Positions 18,243 through 26,035 of a DNA stretch of 59,682 nt are shown in pieces; the first letter of the stretch is position 1, and each line of letters starts with the position of its first letter. The stretch lies in contig JACPBQ010000007.1 of NCBI GenBank assembly GCA_016180235.1, positions 1 through 59,682 on the forward strand, written 5' to 3'. This DNA is from Candidatus Woesearchaeota archaeon. GTDB taxonomy: Archaea; Nanobdellota; Nanobdellia; Woesearchaeales; GW2011-AR4. The notes below the pieces were generated by a model, which made no database searches, was not told the origin of the DNA, and was given only the letters and a program-made list of their open reading frames with translations. The translations under genes and the position numbers were made by a program.

Positions 18243-18833
18243 CTACTTCCTTGCCGCAAGGATATAAACCGATATTGCAGCCACAATTATGGTGTACATT
18301 ATAGAATACCTTACAAGGCTTGACGTGTCGATTGCCTTGAATGCATAAACCATTATCGAGGTTATCCCTATGAAAAACAGCACCGGAACTGCAGAATGCA
18401 CACTCTTTTTCTCAAAAAAAAGATAAACTGCGGATACCAGGAAAAATGATACCAGGGATATGAAAAGAAAGACAATTGTTATGTTCATGTACTCTATGCT
18501 TTCAAAATGGATGGCTGCAAAGATTGATATGTACACCGTAAAGAGGTATGCCGCAAAAACAGAGCCTATGTAGAACCACGAAGGGGCTTTAGAATCTGTT
18601 TCGAAATGAAAAATTTTTTTTGCCGGTTTCGGCTTTTCCTCCTGCTCTTCCCTCCTCTCAACGGGCTTTTGCAGCCCTATCCTCTCGAGCGAGCTCAGCT
18701 CCCTGCTTAGCTCAATATCATCTGTCCTCTCAGTTTTTTGGCGATAAGAAACATCCGGTTTTTTGCCTGCAGGCTTTTTTCGCGAAATTTTTTTTCCGGA
18801 TTTGGATTTGCTTTTGCCTCTTTTTTTTGCCAT
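18243..18833 (-). CDS. Four-helix membrane protein with basic N-terminal tail
   Basis: 196 residues. The first 75 residues are highly charged and Lys/Arg/Ser-rich (KSKSKSGKKISRKKPAGKK region), probably disordered and able to bind acidic surfaces or nucleic acid. Four membrane helices follow at about 84-107, 115-140, 145-163 and 170-193. No family recognised. It is followed at once by a 52-residue two-helix membrane protein and preceded by an HtrA-like protease, all on the minus strand. Confidence 0.6.
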   Translation of the reverse strand: MAKKRGKSKSKSGKKISRKKPAGKKPDVSYRQKTERTDDIELSRELSSLERIGLQKPVERREEQEEKPKPAKKIFHFETDSKAPSWFYIGSVFAAYLFTVYISIFAAIHFESIEYMNITIVFLFISLVSFFLVSAVYLFFEKKSVHSAVPVLFFIGITSIMVYAFKAIDTSSLVRYSIMYTIIVAAISVYILAARK

Positions 18834-18880
18834 TTTTGCATTCTAAATTTTATCTTTTTTAAACATGTCGGAAATTCCGC

Positions 18881-19843
18881 TTATTGCCCTGTCTGCTGAA
18901 GATACTGTTCTATTATGTCATCTGAAATCTGCTCTACAGCGTTTGATTCTATTGCGAAGCCCAGGCCTTCAAAGCCGCTTATCTTGAAATTATTGAGCCC
19001 TATGATCCTTGAGTTTGCATCTACCAGAGGCCCTCCTGAGTTTCCGGGGTTTATGGGGACATCAGTCTGCAAATAAATATTTAGTCCGTTAGGCCCGGGC
19101 CTGTGGACAGCGCTTACAATCCCTTCTGTCACGGTAAATGAAAGGCCTGCAGGATTTCCAAGCGCTATTACCCTTTCCCCTACCCTCACATCATCAGAGT
19201 CTCCAAACCTGAGGCTCTCGAGGTCCGCATTTACCTTTAATACAGCAACATCAGCTAAGTCATTATACCCTATAAGCGCAGCATCATATACCTTGCCTTC
19301 ATATGTCAGCACCCTTATGATGCTTGAATCCTCGACTACATGGTAATTGGTCACTATAAAGCCGCGGTCATCTATTATTGCTCCCGAGCCCTGGCCCTTG
19401 TTTGTCCCCACGCTTACAACAGACTGCACAACATCATCAATTATTGCGGAAAAGTCTGTGCTTTTCACCTGTATTGTGCTGATCTCATCTTTCAGCTCGT
19501 TAAGCTTTATGTCGCTCTGCTTTTCTATTTCGTCTATCAGCGAATTTAAGGCACCTATCTCCTGCTCGTTTTTCTTGCGGAAGCTGGCAAGGCCTGTGTC
19601 AATGACATCTATTTTCAGGGTAAGGTTGTTTCTGAGCGAAGAAATTTCCGAGTCAAGGTCCTGTTGCATGCTGTTGATGCTTCCCAAAATTTCCTTGTTC
19701 ATCACAAGAAGTTTTGCGCTAAATTCTTCATTCAGGGCTTTTATCCTGTAATTATTGTAGAAAATAATGCCGCTAATAACAACTAGAATGGCAACTGCTG
19801 AAATAATAAGTATTTTTTTGATGTCTAGCTCTGGCTTCGCCAT
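18881..19843 (-). CDS. Membrane-anchored HtrA/DegP-like serine protease without PDZ domain
   Basis: 320 residues. One N-terminal membrane helix (about 10-29), then a coiled coil (about 33-125), then a trypsin-like S1C protease domain (about 130-310). The catalytic triad is visible: His168 in TNYHVVED, Asp198 in NDLADVAVLK and Ser269 in NPGNSGGPL. The chain ends shortly after the protease fold, so the PDZ domains usual in DegP are missing. Expected to degrade misfolded proteins outside the membrane. The long coiled coil may replace PDZ domains in oligomerisation or substrate control. Confidence 0.88.
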   Translation of the reverse strand: MAKPELDIKKILIISAVAILVVISGIIFYNNYRIKALNEEFSAKLLVMNKEILGSINSMQQDLDSEISSLRNNLTLKIDVIDTGLASFRKKNEQEIGALNSLIDEIEKQSDIKLNELKDEISTIQVKSTDFSAIIDDVVQSVVSVGTNKGQGSGAIIDDRGFIVTNYHVVEDSSIIRVLTYEGKVYDAALIGYNDLADVAVLKVNADLESLRFGDSDDVRVGERVIALGNPAGLSFTVTEGIVSAVHRPGPNGLNIYLQTDVPINPGNSGGPLVDANSRIIGLNNFKISGFEGLGFAIESNAVEQISDDIIEQYLQQTGQ

Positions 19844-19870
19844 ATTTGCCTCTTTTTATAATTTGTTTAC

Positions 19871-20500
19871 TCACATGCTTATAAAATTTTGCATGAACAG
19901 GAATAATAATGATACTGCCACAATGATGCCATAAATTTTCCTGTTCCACCTGATTATCTTTGAGCCGTCAAATAATCCGAAGGGGATCATGTTGAATAAT
20001 GCCAGGAAAGAATTTATGTAAAAGCCGTAAAATGCGAGTATTTTCATTAATCCGGAAGGAAACATGAATAAAATTGACAGGAAGAACAACGCCAAAATCA
20101 AGTTTACCACAGGCCCTGCAGCGGATATTATCCCGTTTTTCCTTATGTCGACCCTTCCTGTTATCATTACAGCTCCCGGTGCTGCAAAAACAAATCTGCC
20201 TCCGGTTATTATTGCCAAAAAAATTGCGAGTATTAGCATTTGATTAAAAGCCCTAAACTCTGCAAAACAGCCATAACGCTGCGCGACAAACTTATGCCCA
20301 AGCTCATGCAGCAAAAATCCCAATCCTACGGTAACCGCAGAAATAATAAAAACCTGGTAGAAGCTTAATTCAATCCCGTGCCTCAGGACCAGAGCAAACG
20401 CGAAAGAGATTGCGAGCCATGCCTTGAGCAAATCCTTTATCTCTTTTTCTGACGTATTAATATTGCCTATGTAGATTTGTTTTTCATTGCGGAAATCCAT
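19871..20500 (-). CDS. Site-2-protease-like M50 membrane metalloprotease
   Basis: 209 residues with about five membrane helices. The zinc-binding motif HELGH is at 65-69, inside a helix, and the second conserved segment NMIPFGLFDGSK (170-181) supplies the third ligand Asp178. This is a compact form of the S2P/M50 family, which cuts substrates within the membrane. No PDZ or CBS domain. It lies 27 nt upstream of the HtrA-like gene on the same strand, a pairing reminiscent of site-1/site-2 proteolysis, although that link is inferred only from proximity. Confidence 0.85.
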   Translation of the reverse strand: MDFRNEKQIYIGNINTSEKEIKDLLKAWLAISFAFALVLRHGIELSFYQVFIISAVTVGLGFLLHELGHKFVAQRYGCFAEFRAFNQMLILAIFLAIITGGRFVFAAPGAVMITGRVDIRKNGIISAAGPVVNLILALFFLSILFMFPSGLMKILAFYGFYINSFLALFNMIPFGLFDGSKIIRWNRKIYGIIVAVSLLFLFMQNFISM

Positions 20501-20552
20501 TTTAAAGCAAAATAAACAGTCGTATTAATAATTTTTTGTTTAAGAATATAAC

Positions 20553-21113
20553 CTACATCACATCAACAAACAATCTATGCTTTTCAGTCCCTTCCAATTC
20601 TTCAAGAATCCTCCTTATCACGACTTTCTCGGGATCGGGCATTAATTTGACTCTTTTCTTTATGTCCTCGAAGCTTTCAAAAGGCTTCTCATCCCTTACA
20701 TTTATTATCTCCCACATGTGCTTCTTTCCGACTCCGGGCAATAATTCTATCTGGTGCATTCTTGTGCTTAAGGGCATTGCCTTGTTGAAAAACTCAACAA
20801 ACCTTTTTTCATTTTTCTTCACTATTTCCTTGATTGCAAACTCCAGTTCGGATTTTGCAGTCCTGGTCAATTTTGACATTGCAAGCTTTCCAACTATATG
20901 GTGAACTTTATCTCTCTTTCCTTCGCCTATATAGACTTCCTCAAAAGGCTGCAAATGGATGCCCTTCTTTGGCACCAGCTCAAGCAATACAAAATGCTCT
21001 TTTCCCAAAGCTTGCGCTATAGGGGTCTTCATGTATATGGGCCTCTCATCGAAAGGATACCCATTAGGCAAAAAGTCCAGCACTATTACATTTTCTTCTT
21101 TTGCGTTTTCCAT
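20553..21113 (-). CDS. DUF655 family protein
   Basis: 186 residues from the ATG at 21113, chosen because the family typically begins shortly before a VIVLDFLPNGYP-like segment; a start at 21176 would overlap the upstream gene. DUF655 proteins are archaeal, with an OB-like N-terminal part and a helix-hairpin-helix C-terminal part (LLPGVGKKHMWEIINVRDEKPFESFEDI visible at about 122-150). They usually sit in an eL21-rpoF-DUF655-rsmA cluster. Here the protein is separated from rpoF by about 2.7 kb of unrelated genes. Confidence 0.88.
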   Translation of the reverse strand: MENAKEENVIVLDFLPNGYPFDERPIYMKTPIAQALGKEHFVLLELVPKKGIHLQPFEEVYIGEGKRDKVHHIVGKLAMSKLTRTAKSELEFAIKEIVKKNEKRFVEFFNKAMPLSTRMHQIELLPGVGKKHMWEIINVRDEKPFESFEDIKKRVKLMPDPEKVVIRRILEELEGTEKHRLFVDVM

Positions 21114-21126
21114 TTTTCCGGTCTCT

Positions 21127-22047
21127 TCATAAACTTGCTGCGTTAATATACTCATGGAATACCTTCCTGTACTCATCGCTTACCTTTTCGAACTTCATTG
21201 ACGATGCCCTTTGCTGTTTTATTTTAAGTATTTTTTCCTTTTCGTCAACTATATGCCTTATCTTGCTCTCAATCCTGCCCCTTAAGCGCGCGTTTTTCCT
21301 GGCTTTTGAAAAGAGCAGCGCTTCTTTTTTGCATTCTGCCTCAAATCCTGCCAATAACGCAAAAACCATGGGAACCCATTTGTTGAATATTTCTCTTTTG
21401 AACAGCCTGGCCCTGACTTTTGATTGCGGAGGCATTTTTGCCTCCAAAAAATCCAAAAGCTCGCTTTCAGTTTTCAGCAAATTTTCAAGGTCTTTGATTT
21501 CGTATTTTTCTTCGGATATTACCCTTGATTCCTTGCCCGCATACCCTTTAAGCAGCTTCTCGTCAAAAATGACGATTTCCTGCATCAGCCTGTAGACTGT
21601 ATGCTCTATCTTGCTTATGTAATCCTTTGGCAGGCCTCTTTTTGACTCTAAAAACCTTTCCGGCCTTTTTGCCTTAAGGGCTTTCATCGTCAGCGGCTTC
21701 CTTGAAATGCCAAGCTCTGCCAAAAATATCTCTTCAAGGTAATTATTGAGCGACTTTATCTTTTGGATTATTTCCCTTATTAAAGCAACATGCTCTTTTA
21801 CGCTTTGCAATGCCTTCCTGCTGTTTTTTGCCTTCCTTATGTCTACGGAAAATGCGCGCAATATAAGATCATGCAGCGCCTTTGCCAGCTTTTTTTTCTT
21901 GTTCTCAACGCTTATGTTTGTGCTGAGCAAATCTTTCCTGTATTTTCCTTTCTTAAGCGCCTTTTTGCTGCCCTTAACTATGCGGTTTACTTCCCTTGCT
22001 ATATTCCTATAGCTATCTATGTACCTCTTTTCTATACCCACCCTCAT
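21127..22047 (-). CDS. Hypothetical helical protein
   Basis: 306 residues, almost entirely predicted alpha helix and very rich in Lys and Glu, with heptad-like stretches (about 20-110 and 170-290). No signal peptide, membrane segment or recognised domain. It ends 13 nt before the preferred start of DUF655, so both are probably in one transcript. The basic character would allow RNA binding, which would fit a place in an information-processing cluster, but this is inference. Confidence 0.6.
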   Translation of the reverse strand: MRVGIEKRYIDSYRNIAREVNRIVKGSKKALKKGKYRKDLLSTNISVENKKKKLAKALHDLILRAFSVDIRKAKNSRKALQSVKEHVALIREIIQKIKSLNNYLEEIFLAELGISRKPLTMKALKAKRPERFLESKRGLPKDYISKIEHTVYRLMQEIVIFDEKLLKGYAGKESRVISEEKYEIKDLENLLKTESELLDFLEAKMPPQSKVRARLFKREIFNKWVPMVFALLAGFEAECKKEALLFSKARKNARLRGRIESKIRHIVDEKEKILKIKQQRASSMKFEKVSDEYRKVFHEYINAASL

Positions 22048-22132
22048 TTTAGGTAATTTAGTTTGCTTCTTTATAAATATTTTTAATTTTGAGTATTCTA
22101 GAAGTGAAGAATGGGCTTTAGATGATTTTTAT

Positions 22133-22495
22133 TTATAGAATTTTTATGCTCGCATAACCATATCCCGCTACCGCTCCTAAATGCCCGACTGTAGAATATA
22201 TTGCCCTCCTACGAGTTCTATTGCTTAGAGTTTCTGCATAAACATGCATCAATTCTGCCAATTGACGTGTAGAAGGACCAGATTGATTAAGACGATGAGG
22301 TTCAAAATTAGCAACAGCATAATCTATAGCTTCCCTGATTGCAGCCTTTAAAGAGTCTGCCTCTTCAGGGGGGACGTCAATTGTAGGAGCTATTCCCTCC
22401 ATGTGTTCAAGAACTACTCTTTGAGCTTTCTTCGGGAGGAGTGTTAAATTACTAGCAAATTTTGCATCGTTATTTGGGATTTGTAATACACTCAT
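22133..22495 (-). CDS. Hypothetical orphan protein
   Basis: 120 residues from the ATG at 22495; a GTG three codons earlier is possible. Largely helical in its middle (PPEEADSLKAAIREAIDYAV). The C-terminal 25 residues (STVGHLGAVAGYGYASIKIL) are Gly/Ala-rich and weakly hydrophobic. Family not recognised. It is one of three short genes lying between rpoF and DUF655, a place where most archaea have none. Confidence 0.5.
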   Translation of the reverse strand: MSVLQIPNNDAKFASNLTLLPKKAQRVVLEHMEGIAPTIDVPPEEADSLKAAIREAIDYAVANFEPHRLNQSGPSTRQLAELMHVYAETLSNRTRRRAIYSTVGHLGAVAGYGYASIKIL

Positions 22496-22555
22496 TTTTA
22501 ACACATATAAAATTGTTTTAAGTATTGGTTTTATAGGAATTAACTATTCTAGACT

Positions 22556-23062
22556 TTATCTCTTTCTCTTCTTTCTCTGGGCTTTATCTTTCTCTCTAAG
22601 AGCACGGTAAGCAGCTTTTTCATGAGCTTCTACGCCATCTGCGAAAGTATTTAATACTCTTACTGCATCTCTAACAGCTTCATCTGCTGCACGTTCGAGA
22701 TCTTCTAAACTGCCATAGTCTTGAACTCTATATTCGCAGAACGTATAGCGAGCTATAACATCCGCGGATCTATTGTTAACAAACCCATGTTCTTCAAAAG
22801 CCTTTAGAGCCGCTTGGTCTGCATAATGAGCAAATACTATTGCAGCGCCATACTTTGCCCCATTAGCAATTGGCTTATATATACCTTTTCTCCTTTTTAC
22901 TTCTTGACGAGCCTCAACAGCAATTTGTATTAAATCACTTAACTCCTGCCTGCCTTCTTCAGGAGTTTTTACTAGCAATTGAGATACAAGTCTACTGACA
23001 TACCCCATACTTACTCTCGGCAGATCATATCCCTTTACTCTTGGCTGAGCATAATCATTCAT
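22556..23062 (-). CDS. Hypothetical orphan protein with basic C-terminus
   Basis: 168 residues. A mostly helical protein ending in KDKAQRKKRKR, a strongly basic tail that could contact nucleic acid. No known domain recognised. Codon use is less biased than in the neighbouring ribosomal and polymerase genes. It lies between the toxin-antitoxin pair and the 120-residue orphan on the same strand. Confidence 0.5.
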   Translation of the reverse strand: MNDYAQPRVKGYDLPRVSMGYVSRLVSQLLVKTPEEGRQELSDLIQIAVEARQEVKRRKGIYKPIANGAKYGAAIVFAHYADQAALKAFEEHGFVNNRSADVIARYTFCEYRVQDYGSLEDLERAADEAVRDAVRVLNTFADGVEAHEKAAYRALREKDKAQRKKRKR

Positions 23063-23235
23063 TTATTTCACCGCATATTTATTTTGAAACTGCATTATAC
23101 ATTCTTTGAACTACTCCAGAAACGCATATGCAAGAACTATTATTTAAACTTTTCTATTAATTGTTACTATACAATAGCAAATATTTCTGGAATAAAAAAG
23201 TCAGCCTAATGCCCACGAATTTTACAATCAATCCA

Positions 23236-23298
23236 TTATTTCTTCTTTTTTCTTCGCCTGTATTTTCGTAAGGTAAACATTTTAGAGAAATCAATCAT
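23236..23298 (-). CDS. Possible 20-residue basic peptide overlapping the toxin stop
   Basis: A 21-codon frame starting MIDFSKMFTLRKY and ending in a run of Arg/Lys. Its ATG overlaps the TGA of the RelE-like gene (TATGATTGA context). Stop-start overlaps are common between coupled genes here, but a frame this short also arises by chance. Weak call. Confidence 0.2.
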   Translation of the reverse strand: MIDFSKMFTLRKYRRRKKKK

Positions 23299-23557
23299 AG
23301 ACTCGTGAACGTTTATCTACCTTGGCTACAATGAGCCTATTCGGATTATATCTCACAATGTAAAGAATTCTTTGGTCGCCAACTCTGATTCTGAAAACTT
23401 TCTTACCTTCAAAATCTTCTACTCGCTCCACTTCTTGCGGAAAAGGATTTTCTTCAAGCTTGTTTATTTTTTCCTCGACTCTTTTCTTAGTTATAGCATC
23501 CAGCTTTTTAATGTACTTAGCAGCCTTGCTAGAGAACTCTGCCGGAAAATTAACCAT
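23291..23557 (-). CDS. RelE/ParE-family toxin
   Basis: 88 residues from the ATG at 23557. Typical RelE fold pattern: two N-terminal helices (FSSKAAKYIKKLDAITKKRVEEKINKL), then the beta sheet with GKKVFRIRVGDQRILYIVRY and a C-terminal AKVDKRSRVYD. The Arg residues in RIRVGDQR and RSRVYD match the positions used for mRNA cleavage in RelE toxins. It starts one base after the stop of its antitoxin, so the pair is one operon. An insertion within the rpoF-DUF655 neighbourhood. Confidence 0.85.
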   Translation of the reverse strand: MVNFPAEFSSKAAKYIKKLDAITKKRVEEKINKLEENPFPQEVERVEDFEGKKVFRIRVGDQRILYIVRYNPNRLIVAKVDKRSRVYD

Positions 23558-23558
23558 C

Positions 23559-23744
23559 TTACCCAAAGACTTGCTTTTTGCTTAGAAGTTTGCCTGCTTT
23601 TTCTTCATTTAAAGCTGTCTTAAGCGCTTTTTTATCGTCTTCACTTAATTTTGTGTTTTCAATGTAGTCCATTATATAATCGACTTTCTTTTCCACGTTT
23701 GCCAATTTGTTGAGTATCTGTTTTTCAAATGTTGTTTCACTCAT
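23559..23744 (-). CDS. Antitoxin partner of the RelE-like toxin
   Basis: 61 residues, acidic in the N-terminal part and helical throughout (MSETTFEKQILNKLANVEKK start). It precedes the RelE-like toxin with a single-base gap, the usual antitoxin-first order. No classical ribbon-helix-helix or AbrB fold is obvious, so the DNA-binding part, if any, is unclear. Assigned by position and size. Confidence 0.65.
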   Translation of the reverse strand: MSETTFEKQILNKLANVEKKVDYIMDYIENTKLSEDDKKALKTALNEEKAGKLLSKKQVFG

Positions 23745-23797
23745 TTTAATTAACTATAGAAAACTTGATTTAAATATCTTTCTATGTTTAGAACTCC

Positions 23798-24142
23798 TTA
23801 CTTCTTCCCGATAAAATTATTGATTGTATCAGCAATCTTCTTCATGTTTTCAGCGCTTATGTTTACTGTGTAGCCCTGCAGCACTATCTTGAGGTCTTTT
23901 ACCGTTGTGGGCATTATGTCTATTAATTTGTGGATTTGCTGCTCCCTTAATCTTGGTATATCGAGCTTGGTTATCTTGTTGAAAAGCTCCTGTGCATCTT
24001 TATGGCTCGCTGTCAGCGCAAGATGCTCCTCTGTTTTCTGGGCCCTGAAATTAAGATCCTTATCCCTTTTCTTTATCTTTGCAAGCTCTTCCTTCAGCTG
24101 GTAAGCGTTTATTGGAGTTTCGGATAATACCTGAGTTGTCAT
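23798..24142 (-). CDS. rpoF: RNA polymerase subunit Rpb4/RpoF
   Basis: 114 residues, the usual size. An N-terminal strand-helix (TPINAYQLKEELAKIKKRDKD) binds the Rpb7/E partner, and the C-terminal HRDC-like helical part contains LIDIMPTTVKDLKIVLQGYTVNISAENMKKIADTI (located at about 72-107). Forms the stalk with RpoE. It starts 3 nt after rpl21e on the same strand, the standard archaeal pairing. Confidence 0.93.
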   Translation of the reverse strand: MTTQVLSETPINAYQLKEELAKIKKRDKDLNFRAQKTEEHLALTASHKDAQELFNKITKLDIPRLREQQIHKLIDIMPTTVKDLKIVLQGYTVNISAENMKKIADTINNFIGKK

Positions 24143-24145
24143 TTT

Positions 24146-24436
24146 TTAACCCTCTGCTTTTAGGTGCACCGGATGCACCAAGATCATTTTTTCCTTGCCT
24201 TCATCATTTATTATGACTTCGTAGCATTTTCCCCTTGCAGCCTTTATCGTTCCGGTCTTGCCATGGAACCTTGTATGGTAAATGCCTTTATGGTAAGATG
24301 GCTCCCAGATTAAATGGACTTTCTGCCCTGATTCAAATTCCTGCATGAATCTGCTTATGCTGATTTTGCCTCTTTCCTTTATTCCTTTCCTGAGCTTGTA
24401 CCTGCTCTTCCCTCTCATGCCCCTTATCCTGTTCAT
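24146..24436 (-). CDS. rpl21e: Large-subunit ribosomal protein eL21
   Basis: 96 residues, normal length. SH3-like beta barrel of the large subunit. Recognised by the MRGKSRYKLRKGIKERG N-terminus, EFESGQKVHLIWEPSYHKG, the FHGKTGTIKAARGKCYEV segment and a C-terminal VHPVHLK. Directly upstream of rpoF. A TATA-like CCTTTTTAAAC lies about 30 nt before the ATG on the minus strand. Confidence 0.96.
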   Translation of the reverse strand: MNRIRGMRGKSRYKLRKGIKERGKISISRFMQEFESGQKVHLIWEPSYHKGIYHTRFHGKTGTIKAARGKCYEVIINDEGKEKMILVHPVHLKAEG

Positions 24437-24533
24437 GGAAAAATTGAAGTTTATCCTTGTTTAAAAAGGTTTCGCATTGTTTTTGGAAGTCTGCAGTTTA
24501 TTTTCTTTATTCCTAAATAACAATACTAATAGA

Positions 24534-24547
24534 AACATTTATATATT
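24534..24547 (+). promoter_or_regulatory. TATA box of sepF
   Basis: AACATTTATATATT, a clear archaeal TATA element, about 45 nt before the ATG at 24592. A start site about 25 nt downstream would leave a short leader containing the AAGGTG ribosome-binding site at 24582-24587. It resembles the elements before the TPR, trmB and psmB genes and differs from the GATWAA-type modules of the core genes. Confidence 0.65.
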
Positions 24548-24591
24548 TGGTATAATCAAACTACTTCAAGTTTATTAACCAAGGTGTTTTA

Positions 24592-25008
24592 ATGGCAGGA
24601 TTTTTATCAAAACTCAGGGAAAAAATGGGGGGAAGTTCTGATATTTTGAATGAAGCACAGGAAGAGGGATATGTGGAACTGGGAGCAGACGTTCCAGAAG
24701 GAGGCTCAAGGATAATGGTAAGGCCTTTTGTGATTGAGGATTTTGAAAGCATAAAGCCGATCCTGGATGCATTGAGGGAAGGGCGCACAATCGCTTTGGT
24801 CAATATCAAGCCGCTAAAAGACAAGGATTTGGTTGAGCTAAAAAGGGCAATCAACAAATTGAAGAAGACTTGCGATGCAATTGATGGTGACATAGCCGGA
24901 TTTGGAGACAACTGGATTGCAGCTGTGCCAAACTTTGCCCACATACACCGGCATAAGGCAAAGGAAGAGCCTAAAGAAAGCATGGGGCAGGTTACTGAGT
25001 ATGAATAG
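24592..25008 (+). CDS. sepF: SepF-like cell division protein
   Basis: 138 residues. Archaeal SepF links FtsZ to the membrane. The N-terminus (MAGFLSKLREKMGG) can form the amphipathic membrane-binding helix. A linker is followed by the SepF domain (about 40-120) with RIMVRPFVIEDFESIKPIL, the ALVNIKPLKDKDLVELKRAIN core and GDIAGFGDNWIAAVP. Monocistronic, with its own promoter. Its presence implies an FtsZ-based division system in this organism. Confidence 0.9.
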   Translation: MAGFLSKLREKMGGSSDILNEAQEEGYVELGADVPEGGSRIMVRPFVIEDFESIKPILDALREGRTIALVNIKPLKDKDLVELKRAINKLKKTCDAIDGDIAGFGDNWIAAVPNFAHIHRHKAKEEPKESMGQVTEYE

Positions 25009-25053
25009 TTCTTTTGGGTAAAGTATATAAATAATAAGAGTCCTTAATCTTGG

Positions 25054-26001
25054 ATGCCCGATACTATTGGTCTAAATGTCAGTGTTACGAATAAAACCCT
25101 TGATGAGCTGCTTTCCTGGGCCGTCAGGACAATACAAAGATCTGTTTCTGTAAAAAAAATTGCACTGGAAAAGTTTTCCAGAGATGACGAAGACGATAGA
25201 ATTTATGGGATAACCCATATTTATAATACAAACAACCTTCAGCTAAGAAGTTACCAAAGCCATTTGAGAAGGCTTGCTTTTGGAATTGGAGCAGTAGGTG
25301 ACGCAATAAAATCGTTGGAAAAAACCAGATCAGGTGTGATTGATAAAAGCAATGCCGGTCAATTGGAGAGCGGCATGGCGTTATTAAAAGAAAATCTAGA
25401 ACAAGTTTATAGCAATGTAAATCATGCATTGGAAATATTGAGGAAGGAATCTTCAATCATAAAAGTTGAGGCAACGATGCAAAACGGCAGGCGCTACTAC
25501 AAGTCTGTGATGTATGGTTTTGCCGAAGCAGAATTGAGGACTCTTCTGCGAAGAGAATCAGAAATAAATGAAGCGGTTATAAAAAGCCTGAAATTCTCCA
25601 TGGGCACTTTTTTTAGAATCATGGAATCAGTTAAAAAATTGCAGGCATCTTTTCTTGGATTTTTGGAAAAGGTGAGAAAAGGCAAAGTGAATTTTAACTT
25701 TGAGGTTGCATGCAACAATATCGAAGATGCCATTTCCAGCTTTTATGCCATAAAAACCGTAGTGGTAGTACTGGGATGGGCAGTTTATGCCATGGCTCCC
25801 GGAACTACAATGGGCAATATAGGAGCAATAGCTGCAAGCGGCTTTATGGGTGTCGACTTCATAGTGGATTGTATATCAAGTTTGCCCGCAGGAAGGAGAT
25901 GGTTTGTAGATAAAAAAGAAAGATTTTCAAGAATAGTGGAAAAATGGGATCAATATCTGTCAAACCTGTCAAACAGGTTTACTCTTGAAGGAAATTTTTG
26001 A
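25054..26001 (+). CDS. Hypothetical helical protein with C-terminal hydrophobic hairpin
   Basis: 315 residues. The first 220 residues are predicted long helices with coiled-coil character. Two hydrophobic segments at about 232-248 and 253-276 (TVVVVLGWAVYAMAPG and IGAIAASGFMGVDFIVD) suggest membrane insertion, and a charged tail follows. Family not recognised. A TATA-like AAAGTATATAAATAATAAG lies around 25020-25038, close enough to the ATG for an almost leaderless transcript. Confidence 0.55.
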   Translation: MPDTIGLNVSVTNKTLDELLSWAVRTIQRSVSVKKIALEKFSRDDEDDRIYGITHIYNTNNLQLRSYQSHLRRLAFGIGAVGDAIKSLEKTRSGVIDKSNAGQLESGMALLKENLEQVYSNVNHALEILRKESSIIKVEATMQNGRRYYKSVMYGFAEAELRTLLRRESEINEAVIKSLKFSMGTFFRIMESVKKLQASFLGFLEKVRKGKVNFNFEVACNNIEDAISSFYAIKTVVVVLGWAVYAMAPGTTMGNIGAIAASGFMGVDFIVDCISSLPAGRRWFVDKKERFSRIVEKWDQYLSNLSNRFTLEGNF

Positions 26002-26035
26002 CTTTTTTGGGCGTTTATTGAACCCTCACGAAGTA

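Noticed and set aside
20553-21176. Longer start for DUF655 at 21176
   Set aside because: It would overlap the upstream gene by about 50 nt and add residues not typical of the family; the ATG at 21113 is preferred.
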